A program made the position numbers and the translations under genes. 33,470 bases of DNA from Streptomyces lycii (lineage in GTDB: Bacteria > Actinomycetota > Actinomycetes > Streptomycetales > Streptomycetaceae): NCBI RefSeq assembly GCF_009735685.1, contig NZ_WHPN01000312.1:9924-43393 (forward strand). The letters are read 5' to 3'. How positions within the stretch are numbered: the stretch's first letter is position 1; each line of letters opens with the position of its first letter. The notes below the pieces were generated by a model. The model had not been told where the DNA came from. It saw only the letters and a list, made by a program, of their open reading frames with translations, and made no database searches. Positions 23,002-31,062 of this stretch are shown here, piece after piece.

Positions 23002-24450
23002 ATGAAGCGCATACTCATACGCTCCGGCAAGAGCCCGTTCCGCGTCGCCACGCCCGAGGAGTTCATCCACCAGGACCTCATCGGCACCAACTCCGGGAAC
23101 CTGCTCTTCAGCGACGCCGCCCACAAGCTGCTTCTGACCGACGGGACCGAGGTCACGTCCAACGGCATCAGGACGGACTGCTCCGCCGAGCGGGCCCGGC
23201 AGATCAACGAGGAGTACGACACCTTCGTGGTGCCGCTCGCCAATGCCTTCCGGCCCTCGTTCCGCGCCTCGCTGGACCGGCTGTCGACGCTGATCGAGCA
23301 GCTGACCATCCCGGTGGTGGTGATGGGCGTGGGTGCACAGGTGGGCGAGGACTACGACACCGAGCGGCTGCGCCCGATGGAGGACTCGGTGAAGCGTTTC
23401 GCCGCGGCCGTTCTCGACCGGTCCGCGTCCATCGGGGTCCGCGGCGAACTCACCGCGGACTATCTCAAGGGCCTCGGGTTCGCCGACGTCGACATCATCG
23501 GCTGCCCCTCGATGTTCCTGTACGGCGAGACCTTCCCCGAGCCGCGGCGCCCGGCGCCGTTCACGGACCGCTCGCGGATCGCGATCAACCTCTCGCCGGA
23601 CGCGATGCCGGTCGGCGACATCACCGGCATGGCCCGGCTCGCGCAGGAACGTTTCCCGGAACTGATGTACTACGCGCAGAACCTCCGGGACGCCGAGACG
23701 CTGTTCTGGGGTGACACCTCCGAAGCCGCCGGGTCGCACGAGGACTTCCCGCACCGGCTCACGCACCCGCTGCTGCGGGCGGACCGGGTGCGGGTCCCGC
23801 TGGACCCGGCCACCTGGATCGAGGAGCTGCGCTCCTACGACTTCGCCTACGGCACCCGGATCCACGGGAACATCGCCGCCCTGCTCGCGGGCACCCCGGC
23901 GGTCGTCCTCGTCCACGACTCACGGACGCTGGAACTGTGCCGCTACTTCGGCATCCCGCACCGGATGCTCAGCGGACTCGGTACGGACATCCGGCCCGAG
24001 GAGCTGTACGAGCAGGCCGACTTCTCCGGGCTGCTCGACGGCCACAAGGAGCGCTTCGGGCGGCTGACGGCCTTCCTCGACAGGAACTCCCTGGAGAACA
24101 CCTTCCAGCACGGCGACGGCGGAGCGGCGTTCGAGGCCCGCGTCGCCGGGCTGGACCTGCCGCCGTCGCTCGCCCGGTGGGACGGTTCCGACGACGGCGC
24201 GCTGCGGTACCGCTTCAGCCGGCTGCGTGAGCAGATCCGGGAGACCCGTACCGCCTCGGACCGGCGCGTCGCCGCGCTGACCGGGAAGAACAAGGAACTG
24301 CAGCAGCGGCTGAAGGCGGCCGAGGAGCAGAACGCCGCCGTCCGCAAGCAGCTCGACGCGCTGCAGAAGCGGGTGTCCGGCATCGAGAAGCGGGCCCTGG
24401 TGCGGCTCGGTCCCGCCATCCGCCGCCGGGTGCGCCGCTCCAAGGGCTGA
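23002..24450 (+). CDS. Polysaccharide pyruvyl transferase family protein with C-terminal coiled coil
   Basis: A 482-residue cytoplasmic protein. The first 360 or so residues fit the polysaccharide pyruvyl transferase (CsaB-like, GT-B-like) family: NSGNLLFSDAAHKLL near the start, PVVVMGVGAQVGEDYDTERL in the middle, IGVRGELTADYLKGLGF, IIGCPSMFL, and YGTRIHGNIAALLAGTPAVV, the most conserved C-terminal motif. Family members add a pyruvyl ketal from PEP to cell-wall or exopolysaccharide sugars. Residues about 395-460 form a coiled coil (RYRFSRLREQIRETRTASD, then KELQQRLKAAEEQNA), and the last residues are strongly basic. The ATG at 23002 follows AGAAGAAGG. No glycosyltransferase genes are nearby, so the acceptor is unknown. 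Confidence 0.9.
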   Translation: MKRILIRSGKSPFRVATPEEFIHQDLIGTNSGNLLFSDAAHKLLLTDGTEVTSNGIRTDCSAERARQINEEYDTFVVPLANAFRPSFRASLDRLSTLIEQLTIPVVVMGVGAQVGEDYDTERLRPMEDSVKRFAAAVLDRSASIGVRGELTADYLKGLGFADVDIIGCPSMFLYGETFPEPRRPAPFTDRSRIAINLSPDAMPVGDITGMARLAQERFPELMYYAQNLRDAETLFWGDTSEAAGSHEDFPHRLTHPLLRADRVRVPLDPATWIEELRSYDFAYGTRIHGNIAALLAGTPAVVLVHDSRTLELCRYFGIPHRMLSGLGTDIRPEELYEQADFSGLLDGHKERFGRLTAFLDRNSLENTFQHGDGGAAFEARVAGLDLPPSLARWDGSDDGALRYRFSRLREQIRETRTASDRRVAALTGKNKELQQRLKAAEEQNAAVRKQLDALQKRVSGIEKRALVRLGPAIRRRVRRSKG

Positions 24451-24594
24451 GCGGCTCCGGCCGGCGCTCCGCCGGGCCGCGGGCGGGCGGACCTCCGCGG
24501 GGGGGCTCCGGCGCGGGCCGTCAAGAGTGCGGGGTCGGCCGTTGTGTCGTGGCTGCTGGCGTTCGCGCGCCGGTTGCGGCAAGATCGGCGGCAC

Positions 24595-24634
24595 GGCCCG
24601 TCCGGTGTGCATCCCCCGTCGCACCGGGCGGGCC
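24595..24634 (-). terminator. Terminator hairpin after the SSI-type inhibitor gene
   Basis: GGCCCGTCCGGTG (24595-24607) and CACCGGGCGGGCC (24622-24634) pair over 13 positions with a single non-Watson-Crick position and a 14-nt loop. The hairpin begins nine bases beyond the stop of the minus-strand inhibitor gene, and may also stop transcripts from the convergent pyruvyl transferase gene. Confidence 0.7.
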
Positions 24635-24643
24635 GCCGCGCGG

Positions 24644-25069
24644 TCAGAAGGCGAAGACCCCGTCGGTGCCGACCGCCGCACAGTCCCGGTTGGTGTAGCG
24701 GGCGCTCACGGCGATACCGCGGTCACCCCAGTTCCCGGTCGCGACGACGGTCACCGGCGCGTAGTACTCGGGGCAGGCCGCGTGAGCGGGCTCGATCTTG
24801 GTGAAATCGCCGTCGACAGCGGCCAGCAGCTTGCAGGCGTCCGCGGCGGCGGGATGGGACCCGCCCGCGGGGCCGCACTCGAGCGTGACGGTGGTGACGG
24901 GCTGCGTCTCACTGAGTTCGTCCGGGACGATCGTCAGCATCAGCGAGGCTTCCGGCGCGGCGGTTGCGGCGGGTACGGCTGCGGCCGCCGTGGCCGGGAC
25001 GGCGAACGCCGTGGCGGCGAACGCGGTGGTGGCGAGCACGGGCAGGACTAATCGACGCGGTCTCCGCAT
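24644..25069 (-). CDS. SSI-family secreted protease inhibitor
   Basis: A 141-residue Streptomyces subtilisin inhibitor homologue. The signal peptide covers about residues 1-30. The mature inhibitor has both conserved disulfide pairs, Cys65-Cys79 (VTLECGPAG...ADAC) and Cys99-Cys130 (AACPEYYAPV...YTNRDC), and ends in the typical VGTDGVFAF. By alignment with SSI (reactive bond in CPMVYDPV), the P1 residue is Glu101 and P1' is Tyr102. Most family members have Met, Lys or Arg at P1, so the target may be a Glu-specific serine protease rather than subtilisin or trypsin. The ATG at 25069 follows GAGGGGAAATC. It stands alone and is followed by its own terminator. Confidence 0.93.
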   Translation of the reverse strand: MRRPRRLVLPVLATTAFAATAFAVPATAAAAVPAATAAPEASLMLTIVPDELSETQPVTTVTLECGPAGGSHPAAADACKLLAAVDGDFTKIEPAHAACPEYYAPVTVVATGNWGDRGIAVSARYTNRDCAAVGTDGVFAF

Positions 25070-25129
25070 GATTTCCCCTCGGGGTCGGCTCGGGAAGATG
25101 ACGCGGCGAGACTAGCAACCACCGCCTCC

Positions 25130-25159
25130 GGGCCGCCGGTGAACGGAAACCGGCGGCCC
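25130..25159 (-). terminator. Terminator hairpin after the SulP gene
   Basis: GGGCCGCCGGT (25130-25140) and ACCGGCGGCCC (25149-25159) form a perfect 11-bp stem with an 8-nt loop, 36 bp beyond the stop of the minus-strand transporter gene. It separates that gene from the inhibitor gene downstream. Confidence 0.8.
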
Positions 25160-25195
25160 TCACTCCGTCCGAGGCGCCCCGCGGGAACGCCTTCC

Positions 25196-26674
25196 TCAGG
25201 AGGCGCTGTCGGCGGGCTCGTGGGTGCGGACCGGTTCCGTCCCGGCCCCGGCGTGCCGGGCGGCCCAGTTCGTCAGGGCCGTACGGCAGGCGTGGTCCAG
25301 GTGGCGCAGCCCGGACAGGTCCAGGTCGACGGGCCGGTCCTGGGGCAGCGCCTCCAGCGTGTCGAGGATCCGCGGGAGCCGCAGGAAGGTCGCGTTGCCG
25401 GTCAGCCGCACCCGGACGCGTCCGTGGCACTCCTCGACGTCCGTGTGGATGTGCGAGGTCTCCCAGGCCGTCTTGATCACCGCCATCAGCAGCCCGAGCA
25501 GCACGCCTTCGAAGAGGTTGGTGGCGACGACGGCGACCGCGGTCACCCCGAGGACGACCGCCTCGCCGCGGTGTTCCCGCCAGAGGGAGACCAGTTCGCG
25601 CCCCGGGACCAGTTTGCAGCCCGCGTGCACGAGGACGCCGGCGAGCGCGGCCACGGGGATGAGGCCGAGCGCCGCGGGCAGGAAGGCCGCGAACAGCAGG
25701 AGCCACACGCCGTGCAGCACACGGGCGGCACGGGTACGGGCACCCGCCCGGACATTGGCGGCGCTGCGCACGATGACCGCGGTCATCGGCAGCGCGCCGA
25801 GCAGCCCGCAGACCGTGTTCCCGGTGCCCTGGGCCATCAGCTCCTTGTCGAACCGGGTCCGCGGGCCGTCGTGCATGCGGTCCACCGCGGCGGCGCTGAA
25901 GAGGCTCTCGGCCGAGGCGATGAGGGTGAACGCGAGGACGGTGCCCAGCATCGCGATGTCGCCGAGCGCGGCCAGGTCCGAGACGCCGGGCAGGTTCACG
26001 GAGTCCAGCAGCCCCTGCACGCCGACCGTGTCGACCGGCAGTCCGAAGGCGGCGGTCGCACCGGTGGCCAGCGCCACCGCGGCCAGCGGCGCGGGCACGG
26101 CCGCGGGGACCCGCCCCGGCAGCCGCTTCCAGAGGACGAGCACGGCGATCGTCCCGGCGCCCAGCGCGGTGGCCGACAGGGCCTGCGGGGACGCGAGGGT
26201 GTCCGCCACCAGTCCGGGCAGCCCGGTGATCTTGGCCGGTCCGCTGCCCGGTGCCGTCGCGTCCGTCAGGGTGTAGAGCTGGCCGAGGACGAGGACCAGC
26301 CCGATCCCCGCGAGCATGCCCTGTACGACCGCGACCGAGATGGCCCGGAACCAGCGGCCCATCCGCAGCACACCGAGCAGCAGTTGGGCCAGCCCGGAGG
26401 CGAGGACGATCGCTCCGAGGGCGCCCGTCCCGTGGGCCTGGACGGCCTCGAAGACGAGCACGGTGAGGCCGGCGGCGGGGCCGCTGACCTGGAAGGTGCT
26501 GCCGGGCAGCGCGCCGACGACGATGCCGCCGACGATCCCGGTGACCAGACCGACCTCCGCGGGGACGCCCGAGGCGACGGCGATGCCGACGCACAGGGGC
26601 AGCGCCACGAGGAAGACGACCAGCGACGCGGAGAAGTCGGCGCGCAGGGTGGACGGTTCGAGGGCAGGGGTCAT
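25196..26674 (-). CDS. SulP-family inorganic anion transporter with STAS domain
   Basis: A 492-residue membrane transporter. About 10-12 hydrophobic helices cover residues 10-400, with family features SLVVFLVALPLCVGIAVASG in helix 1, the STFQVSGPAAGLTVLVFEAV region, and AESLFSAAAVDRM. A short STAS domain closes the protein (VRLTGNATFLRLPRILDTL then VDLDLSGLRHLDHACRTAL). SulP proteins move sulfate, bicarbonate or related anions; the substrate here is not determinable. The ATG at 26674 is preferred because GAGGA lies four bases upstream; ATG 26689 has no ribosome binding site. A hairpin (26737-26760) and a possible leader peptide (26792-26902) precede it. A strong terminator follows. Confidence 0.92.
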   Translation of the reverse strand: MTPALEPSTLRADFSASLVVFLVALPLCVGIAVASGVPAEVGLVTGIVGGIVVGALPGSTFQVSGPAAGLTVLVFEAVQAHGTGALGAIVLASGLAQLLLGVLRMGRWFRAISVAVVQGMLAGIGLVLVLGQLYTLTDATAPGSGPAKITGLPGLVADTLASPQALSATALGAGTIAVLVLWKRLPGRVPAAVPAPLAAVALATGATAAFGLPVDTVGVQGLLDSVNLPGVSDLAALGDIAMLGTVLAFTLIASAESLFSAAAVDRMHDGPRTRFDKELMAQGTGNTVCGLLGALPMTAVIVRSAANVRAGARTRAARVLHGVWLLLFAAFLPAALGLIPVAALAGVLVHAGCKLVPGRELVSLWREHRGEAVVLGVTAVAVVATNLFEGVLLGLLMAVIKTAWETSHIHTDVEECHGRVRVRLTGNATFLRLPRILDTLEALPQDRPVDLDLSGLRHLDHACRTALTNWAARHAGAGTEPVRTHEPADSAS

Positions 26675-26736
26675 CGAGTCCTCACGCATGGGGGGTGTCG
26701 GGCAGGAGAGAGCGCGGCACGGCAGGGGTCATCTCA

Positions 26737-26760
26737 GGGCCGGACGGAGGGTCCGGTCCC
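26737..26760 (-). promoter_or_regulatory. Hairpin between possible leader peptide and sulP
   Basis: GGGCCGGAC (26737-26745) pairs with GTCCGGTCCC (26751-26760) through nine base pairs with one bulged base and a 5-nt loop. It lies between the stop of the putative leader frame and the SulP start, where an attenuator would be expected. Its role is inferred only from position. Confidence 0.4.
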
Positions 26761-26791
26761 GAGGCATGGGTGCCGCTGCGAAGAACTGGGC

Positions 26792-26902
26792 TCAGAGGAG
26801 CACGAAGGCGCCGGAAATCCGCCGGGCCGCACGCCGGTGGCCGCGGAAGGGACGCGGACGCACGGGGAGAGGGGTGCGGGCAGAACTGTGGGCGTACGGC
26901 AT
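26792..26902 (-). CDS. Possible 36-residue leader peptide upstream of sulP
   Basis: An ATG at 26902 has GGAGG (26916-26912) at an ideal nine-base spacing and opens a 36-codon frame ending at 26792, about 117 bp before the SulP start. The peptide is rich in arginine (10 of 36, including RRAARR near the end) and ends in a hydrophobic GAFVLL. An Arg-rich short frame followed by a hairpin is what an attenuation leader might look like. However, GC-rich DNA readily gives Arg-rich frames, so this may be chance. A second ATG at 26910 opens a different frame with poor ribosome-site spacing. Confidence 0.35.
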   Translation of the reverse strand: MPYAHSSARTPLPVRPRPFRGHRRAARRISGAFVLL

Positions 26903-27117
26903 GACGGCATACCTCCGGAGGCCCGCAGCCACGGGCGCGTGGTAGTCGTTTCCTTTGACATTCTTTTACCACGCCATGGTTGCGGAATTGGAAACTCCGT
27001 ACACCCTTCCGAGTGATGGCCTCCGGGGCGCCGGTGGGGCGCACCACCGCCCGGGCGGATCGCGCCGGCTGCGGCGGGAGTTCCCGCGTCCCCAGCTCAG
27101 GGCCTTAGAGTCGGTCC
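26903..27117. other. Divergent control region between sulP and the S4 gene
   Basis: Together with the leader region this forms about 440 bp without a conventional gene. Positions 26940-27005 are notably AT-rich for this window and probably hold the sulP promoter (minus strand, with TAAAAG near 26970) and perhaps the start of the plus-strand promoter (TTTGACA near 26956). Neither has a clear partner hexamer. The 10-bp palindrome CCTCCGGAGG (26912-26921) includes the leader's ribosome binding site. Confidence 0.45.
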
Positions 27118-27492
27118 ATGGCAACCAGCGAGGGAACGGTACGGGTCGACAGCTGGATCTGGTCCGTACGGCTCGTCAAGACCCGTTCGGCGGCGGCCGC
27201 GGCCTGCCGCGGGGGACACGTACGAGTGAACGGCGACCGGGTGAAGCCCGCTCATCCCGTGAAGCCCGGGGACGAGGTGCGGCTGCGGCACGCCGGGCGC
27301 GAGCGGATCGTCAAGGTGACGCGCACGGTGCGCAAGCGGGTGGGCGCCCCGGTCGCCGCCGAGTGCCTGATCGACATGAGCCCGCCGCCGCCCGCCCCGG
27401 CGGAGGCCGCGGCCGTCCCCCGCCGGGACCGGGGCACGGGGCGGCCCACGAAGCGGGACCGGCGCGAGATGGACCGGCTCCGCGGGGCGTGA
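27118..27492 (+). CDS. S4-domain RNA-binding protein, Hsp15-like
   Basis: A 124-residue basic protein. The S4 RNA-binding domain fills the first half (VRVDSWIWSVRLVKTRSAAAAACRGG, VRVNGDRVKPAHPVKPGDEV) and is followed by a strand region RERIVKVTRTVRKRVGAPVA. The tail is Pro- then Arg/Lys-rich (GRPTKRDRREMDRL), as in Hsp15-type proteins, which bind free 50S subunits carrying stalled peptidyl-tRNA in E. coli. The actinobacterial homologue probably has a ribosome-linked role, by inference. The ATG at 27118 lacks a strong ribosome binding site (CTTAGAGTCGGTCC precedes it), but the domain begins here. It is convergent with the CocE-type hydrolase gene. Confidence 0.9.
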   Translation: MATSEGTVRVDSWIWSVRLVKTRSAAAAACRGGHVRVNGDRVKPAHPVKPGDEVRLRHAGRERIVKVTRTVRKRVGAPVAAECLIDMSPPPPAPAEAAAVPRRDRGTGRPTKRDRREMDRLRGA

Positions 27493-27615
27493 GCCCGCGA
27501 CGGCGCGCGCGACGTCCCGCGCAGCCTGAGCCGGTGAGCCTCCCGGCGCGCCCAGCCTGCCGCCACGCCGCCCGGTCCCTGCCGGAAGCTCGGAGCCCGG
27601 GGACGGGCCCGCGCG

Positions 27616-29643
27616 CTAGATGTGGTCGCGCGGGATCGTCTCGTTCCAGGTGCGCGAGAACACCCGCCGGTCGGACTCGTAGCCGTCCAGGGTCGCGTCC
27701 AGCAGGAAATCGGTCTCGGTGCAGCGCAGCACCGTGTGGGTGACGGTCCGTACGTCCCAGTCGCCCCGGCGGAACGCCATGGTCCAGGTGGACTCGCCCC
27801 GCACGGACGTGAAGTCGTCGGCCACGGAGTCGTAGCGCTCGTAGGCGCGGCGGCTCACGTCCAGGCCGATCTCGTCGTAGCGGACGGTCCCGCTGTCCTT
27901 CACGATCTCCAGTGACTCGTTGTAGCCGATGAGGTCACGGGCCACCGTCCAGCGCTGTTCCGGCGGGCGCACCTGGGTGGCGGCCAGCGGTGGCGTGCCC
28001 TCCGGCTCCTCGAAGGGACGGCTGCCCACCTCGTCGCTCTCGGAGGCCGGCCGCACGGGCAGGGTCAGACCGCTGGCTCCGGTGTACACGCTCAGCAGCA
28101 CCGGCTTCGGCGGCGGCCAGGCGAGCGGCCAGTACGAGGTGGACAGCGACAGCCTGATCCTGTGCCCGGGCGGAAACGCCTGCGCGACACCGTTGAGCTG
28201 GAAGGACACCCGGTAGCGCCGGCCCGGGACCAGTTCCTCCGGTTCCTCGTCCCGGCCGTTCTGGCGGGTGAGGTTGAGCAGGCCGTAGGTGATGCGGGTG
28301 GCACGGCCGTCCGGGGCCACGTCGGAGAGCCGGGCCGCGACCATCGCGACGGGCTCGCTGACCGCTAGGTCCAGTTCGACCGTCGGCGCGCCGAGGATCT
28401 CCAGCCGCTCGGTGAGGATGTCGCTGTCGAAGACCATCGAACCGCCGTCCTCCTCCCGCTGGTCGTACGGAAGGTCGGGCGGCGCGTTGTAGGAGGCCCA
28501 TTTGCCCGCGAACTGCCCCACGGACAGCGGCGACTGGAGCGTCATCTCGATCTCCCCGACGCTGTCCCCGGGCTCCCCGATCCGGTGCCGGGCCAGCGGC
28601 CGGGTCACCTCGCGCACATGCGGCGACGGCCAGGCGGGCTCGCCCACCCAGCGGCCGGGACGCTCCTCGTACGACGTGGAGGGCGGCACGCTCTCCTGCA
28701 TCCAGGCCTGGAGCACCGGCCCGTCCATGACGCCGTTGTCGGCGTCCTTCAGCCAGTGGTCCCACCAGCGCACGACCTCCTGGAGGTAGCCGATGGCCGG
28801 GCCCGGCTCGCCGAGGTGCGGGTACTTGTGGGACCACGGGCCGATCAGGCCCTTGCGGGGCACGTCCAGCTGCTTCAGGAGCCGGGTCACCGCGTTCGAG
28901 TAGCCGTCGGCCCAGCCGCTGGAGGCGAGGACCGGGCACTGCACGGCCCGGTAGTTCTCGCAGACCGAGGCGTGCCGCCAGTAGCTGTCGCGCCGCTGGT
29001 GGCGGAGCCATTCGGCGACCCACGGGCCGCTGTTCTCCAGCCGCTCGTGCCACATCTCGCGCCAGCGGTCGCCCACCAGGGCGGGGTCCGGCGGGCAGGT
29101 GGCGTAGGCGAACATGGTGCCGGCCTCGCCGAGGTTGTCGGACAGCAGACAGCCGCCCATGTAGTGCATGTCGTCGGCGTAACGGTCGTCGGTGAACGAC
29201 GAGATGACGATCGCCCGCAGGCTCGGCGGCCGGCGGGCGGCCACCTGGAGGGCCGCGAAGGCCCCCCAGGAGATGCCCATCATCCCGGTGCGGCCGTCGC
29301 ACCAGGGCTGCTCCGCGATCCACGCGAGCACGTCCTCGGCGTCGCTCTGCTCCTGTTCGAGGTACTCGTCCGTCAGGACGCCCTCGGACTCGCCGGTGCC
29401 GCGCAGATCGACGCGCAGACACGCGTAACCGTGTCCCGCCATGTACGGGTGATGGACCGAGTCCCGCACCGAGGAGAGGTCCCGCTTGCGATACGGGATG
29501 TACTCCAGCACCGCGGGCACCGGATCACCGTCCGAGGAGACCGGCCGCCAGATCCGGGCGGAGAGGCAGGTCCCGTCGGAGACCGGGATCCGTACGTGGT
29601 CCTCTTCCTTCACGTCGTACGGCAGGCTGGTCACGTAGCGCAT
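27616..29643 (-). CDS. CocE/NonD-family alpha/beta hydrolase
   Basis: A 675-residue cytoplasmic hydrolase of the CocE/X-Pro dipeptidyl-peptidase (S15) type. The catalytic region has the elbow GISWG with likely nucleophile Ser125, likely Asp246 (GWADGYSN) and likely His272 (PWSHKYPH). RVDLRGTGESEG precedes the nucleophile. The second half (about 370-560) is the PepX C-terminal jelly-roll domain, with FPPGHRIRLSLSTSYWPLAW. Family members cleave esters or amides, including acyl-amino-acid and prolyl substrates. The extra 110 residues after the PepX_C domain are not recognised. The ATG at 29643 is 15 bp after the ATP-grasp gene, so the two form an operon in which one enzyme could make an amide-type product and the other process it. 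Confidence 0.9.
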   Translation of the reverse strand: MRYVTSLPYDVKEEDHVRIPVSDGTCLSARIWRPVSSDGDPVPAVLEYIPYRKRDLSSVRDSVHHPYMAGHGYACLRVDLRGTGESEGVLTDEYLEQEQSDAEDVLAWIAEQPWCDGRTGMMGISWGAFAALQVAARRPPSLRAIVISSFTDDRYADDMHYMGGCLLSDNLGEAGTMFAYATCPPDPALVGDRWREMWHERLENSGPWVAEWLRHQRRDSYWRHASVCENYRAVQCPVLASSGWADGYSNAVTRLLKQLDVPRKGLIGPWSHKYPHLGEPGPAIGYLQEVVRWWDHWLKDADNGVMDGPVLQAWMQESVPPSTSYEERPGRWVGEPAWPSPHVREVTRPLARHRIGEPGDSVGEIEMTLQSPLSVGQFAGKWASYNAPPDLPYDQREEDGGSMVFDSDILTERLEILGAPTVELDLAVSEPVAMVAARLSDVAPDGRATRITYGLLNLTRQNGRDEEPEELVPGRRYRVSFQLNGVAQAFPPGHRIRLSLSTSYWPLAWPPPKPVLLSVYTGASGLTLPVRPASESDEVGSRPFEEPEGTPPLAATQVRPPEQRWTVARDLIGYNESLEIVKDSGTVRYDEIGLDVSRRAYERYDSVADDFTSVRGESTWTMAFRRGDWDVRTVTHTVLRCTETDFLLDATLDGYESDRRVFSRTWNETIPRDHI

Positions 29644-29658
29644 GTACTTCCGTTCCTC

Positions 29659-30948
29659 TCAGCGCGCGGCGCCTTCGGATGCGTCGAATTCGAAGTGCAG
29701 CGCGTCGGTACAGCGTTCGTACTTCTCACACAGCTCGGTTTCGCTGTCCGCACCGATGAAGATGTGGGCGAGTTCGAAACTGTAGCTGTCCTGGCCCGGC
29801 ATGCCGGAGAGCCGCTGGCCCTCCTCGGGGACGATTTCAATCTTCACGCCGGGGATTTCACTTTCCAGCCGGGCCACCTCCTCGGGCGTCGGAACGCGCC
29901 GGGCCACGCCGTCCTCGAAGCGCCGGTAGTACCACTTGGCGGCCGTCCGGTACGGCCCCTTTCCGCGCGGCAGCGCGGGATCGCGGCCGAGCGCGAGGCT
30001 GAACATGCAGTGATGGTTGGGCACCCCGTCGACGCTCTCGAACAGCTCCGCGTGCGACTGCGAATGACGCGGATTGATTTCCAGCAGATTGACCTCGTCG
30101 GTTTCCTTGTCGTAGAAGAATTCGATGCTGAAGGTGGCCCAGTTGGTGCCGATGTGCCGCATCACGCGCTGCGAGACGTCCTCCAGCCGGCGCACGACCC
30201 GCTCCGGGAGCCGGGAGGGGTACTGGTGGCGCAGGAACGAGGCGCTGTTCTCGTAGTCGATGGAGTCGAGGGTTCCGTAGACCACGACCTCGCCGTCGTA
30301 CACATAGCCCTCCACCGCGTACTGCTCGCCGGTGAGCGTCTCCTCCGCCAGGCAGGCGGCGCCGCCGGCGGCCGTGATCTCGGGCGGCAGGTCGACCCGG
30401 TCCAGGATGTACTCGAAGGGCTTGCCGACGCGTGAGATGCCCTCGCGGATCTCGCCCACCGCCGCCCGGAACTCCTCCTCGTCGGCGACCCCGAAGGCCA
30501 GCTCCGAGGAGAAGGACTTGACCGGCTTGAGCCACATGGGGAAATTCAGCCCGGCCGGCGGCTCGGGCTCTCCGTCGAGGTCCACGAGCGCGAAGCGCGG
30601 ATGCTCGTCGATGACCTCCCTCTGCACCAGCCGGCTCCAGTATTTGTGCTCGCACTTGAGGATCGATTCCAGGCTCGTGCTGCGCAGCCCGTACCGCTCA
30701 CTCAATATGGGAACCAGCGTGCTCACCGGGAAGTCCCAATAGCCCACGACGGCGTCGATGGTGCCGTCGAAGGCGTCCAGCTGCGCCTTGGCTTTTTCGA
30801 GCAGATCGGCCACACGAATTTCGCCGTACTGCAGCTCTTCGATGGTCAGCAGGGGGTGCAGGTTGTACTGCTCGGCGTGCGGAACACGCCGCAGTGTGTC
30901 CAGGTTTTCCTCGTCCATGCCGATCACGAAGATGTTCGCGCGACCCAT
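29659..30948 (-). CDS. ATP-grasp ligase-like protein
   Basis: A 429-residue ATP-grasp protein. The preATP-grasp region covers about 1-95, with NIFVIGMDEENL at the start. Nucleotide binding is suggested by WLKPVKSFSS (Lys141), the glycine-containing TAAGGAACLAEE loop (193-203) and VEGYVYDGEVVVYGTLDS. Metal ligands are likely Glu276 (FSIEFFYD), Glu290 and Asn292 (LLEINPRHSQSH). ATP-grasp enzymes of this carboxylate-amine ligase type join a carboxylate to an amine through an acyl phosphate. The substrates here are unknown. The ATG at 30948 has the near-perfect ribosome binding site AAAGGGAGGT. The CocE-type hydrolase gene follows after 15 bp, with no other genes in the unit. Confidence 0.9.
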   Translation of the reverse strand: MGRANIFVIGMDEENLDTLRRVPHAEQYNLHPLLTIEELQYGEIRVADLLEKAKAQLDAFDGTIDAVVGYWDFPVSTLVPILSERYGLRSTSLESILKCEHKYWSRLVQREVIDEHPRFALVDLDGEPEPPAGLNFPMWLKPVKSFSSELAFGVADEEEFRAAVGEIREGISRVGKPFEYILDRVDLPPEITAAGGAACLAEETLTGEQYAVEGYVYDGEVVVYGTLDSIDYENSASFLRHQYPSRLPERVVRRLEDVSQRVMRHIGTNWATFSIEFFYDKETDEVNLLEINPRHSQSHAELFESVDGVPNHHCMFSLALGRDPALPRGKGPYRTAAKWYYRRFEDGVARRVPTPEEVARLESEIPGVKIEIVPEEGQRLSGMPGQDSYSFELAHIFIGADSETELCEKYERCTDALHFEFDASEGAAR

Positions 30949-31062
30949 CGGACCTCCCTTTGCTCCGTTACGGTGAACAGCGGGTACCCGGAATGGCCGA
31001 AAAGCATTCTCCGGCCGGAACGGGGCCCGCCCCGCGTTTGCCCACCGCGCCGCGGAACATGG

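Noticed and set aside
25139..27016. 625-codon plus-strand frame opposite the SulP gene
   Set aside because: Antisense to a transporter with clear membrane helices and STAS domain; translation is Gly/Arg/Asp/Gln-rich with no domain.
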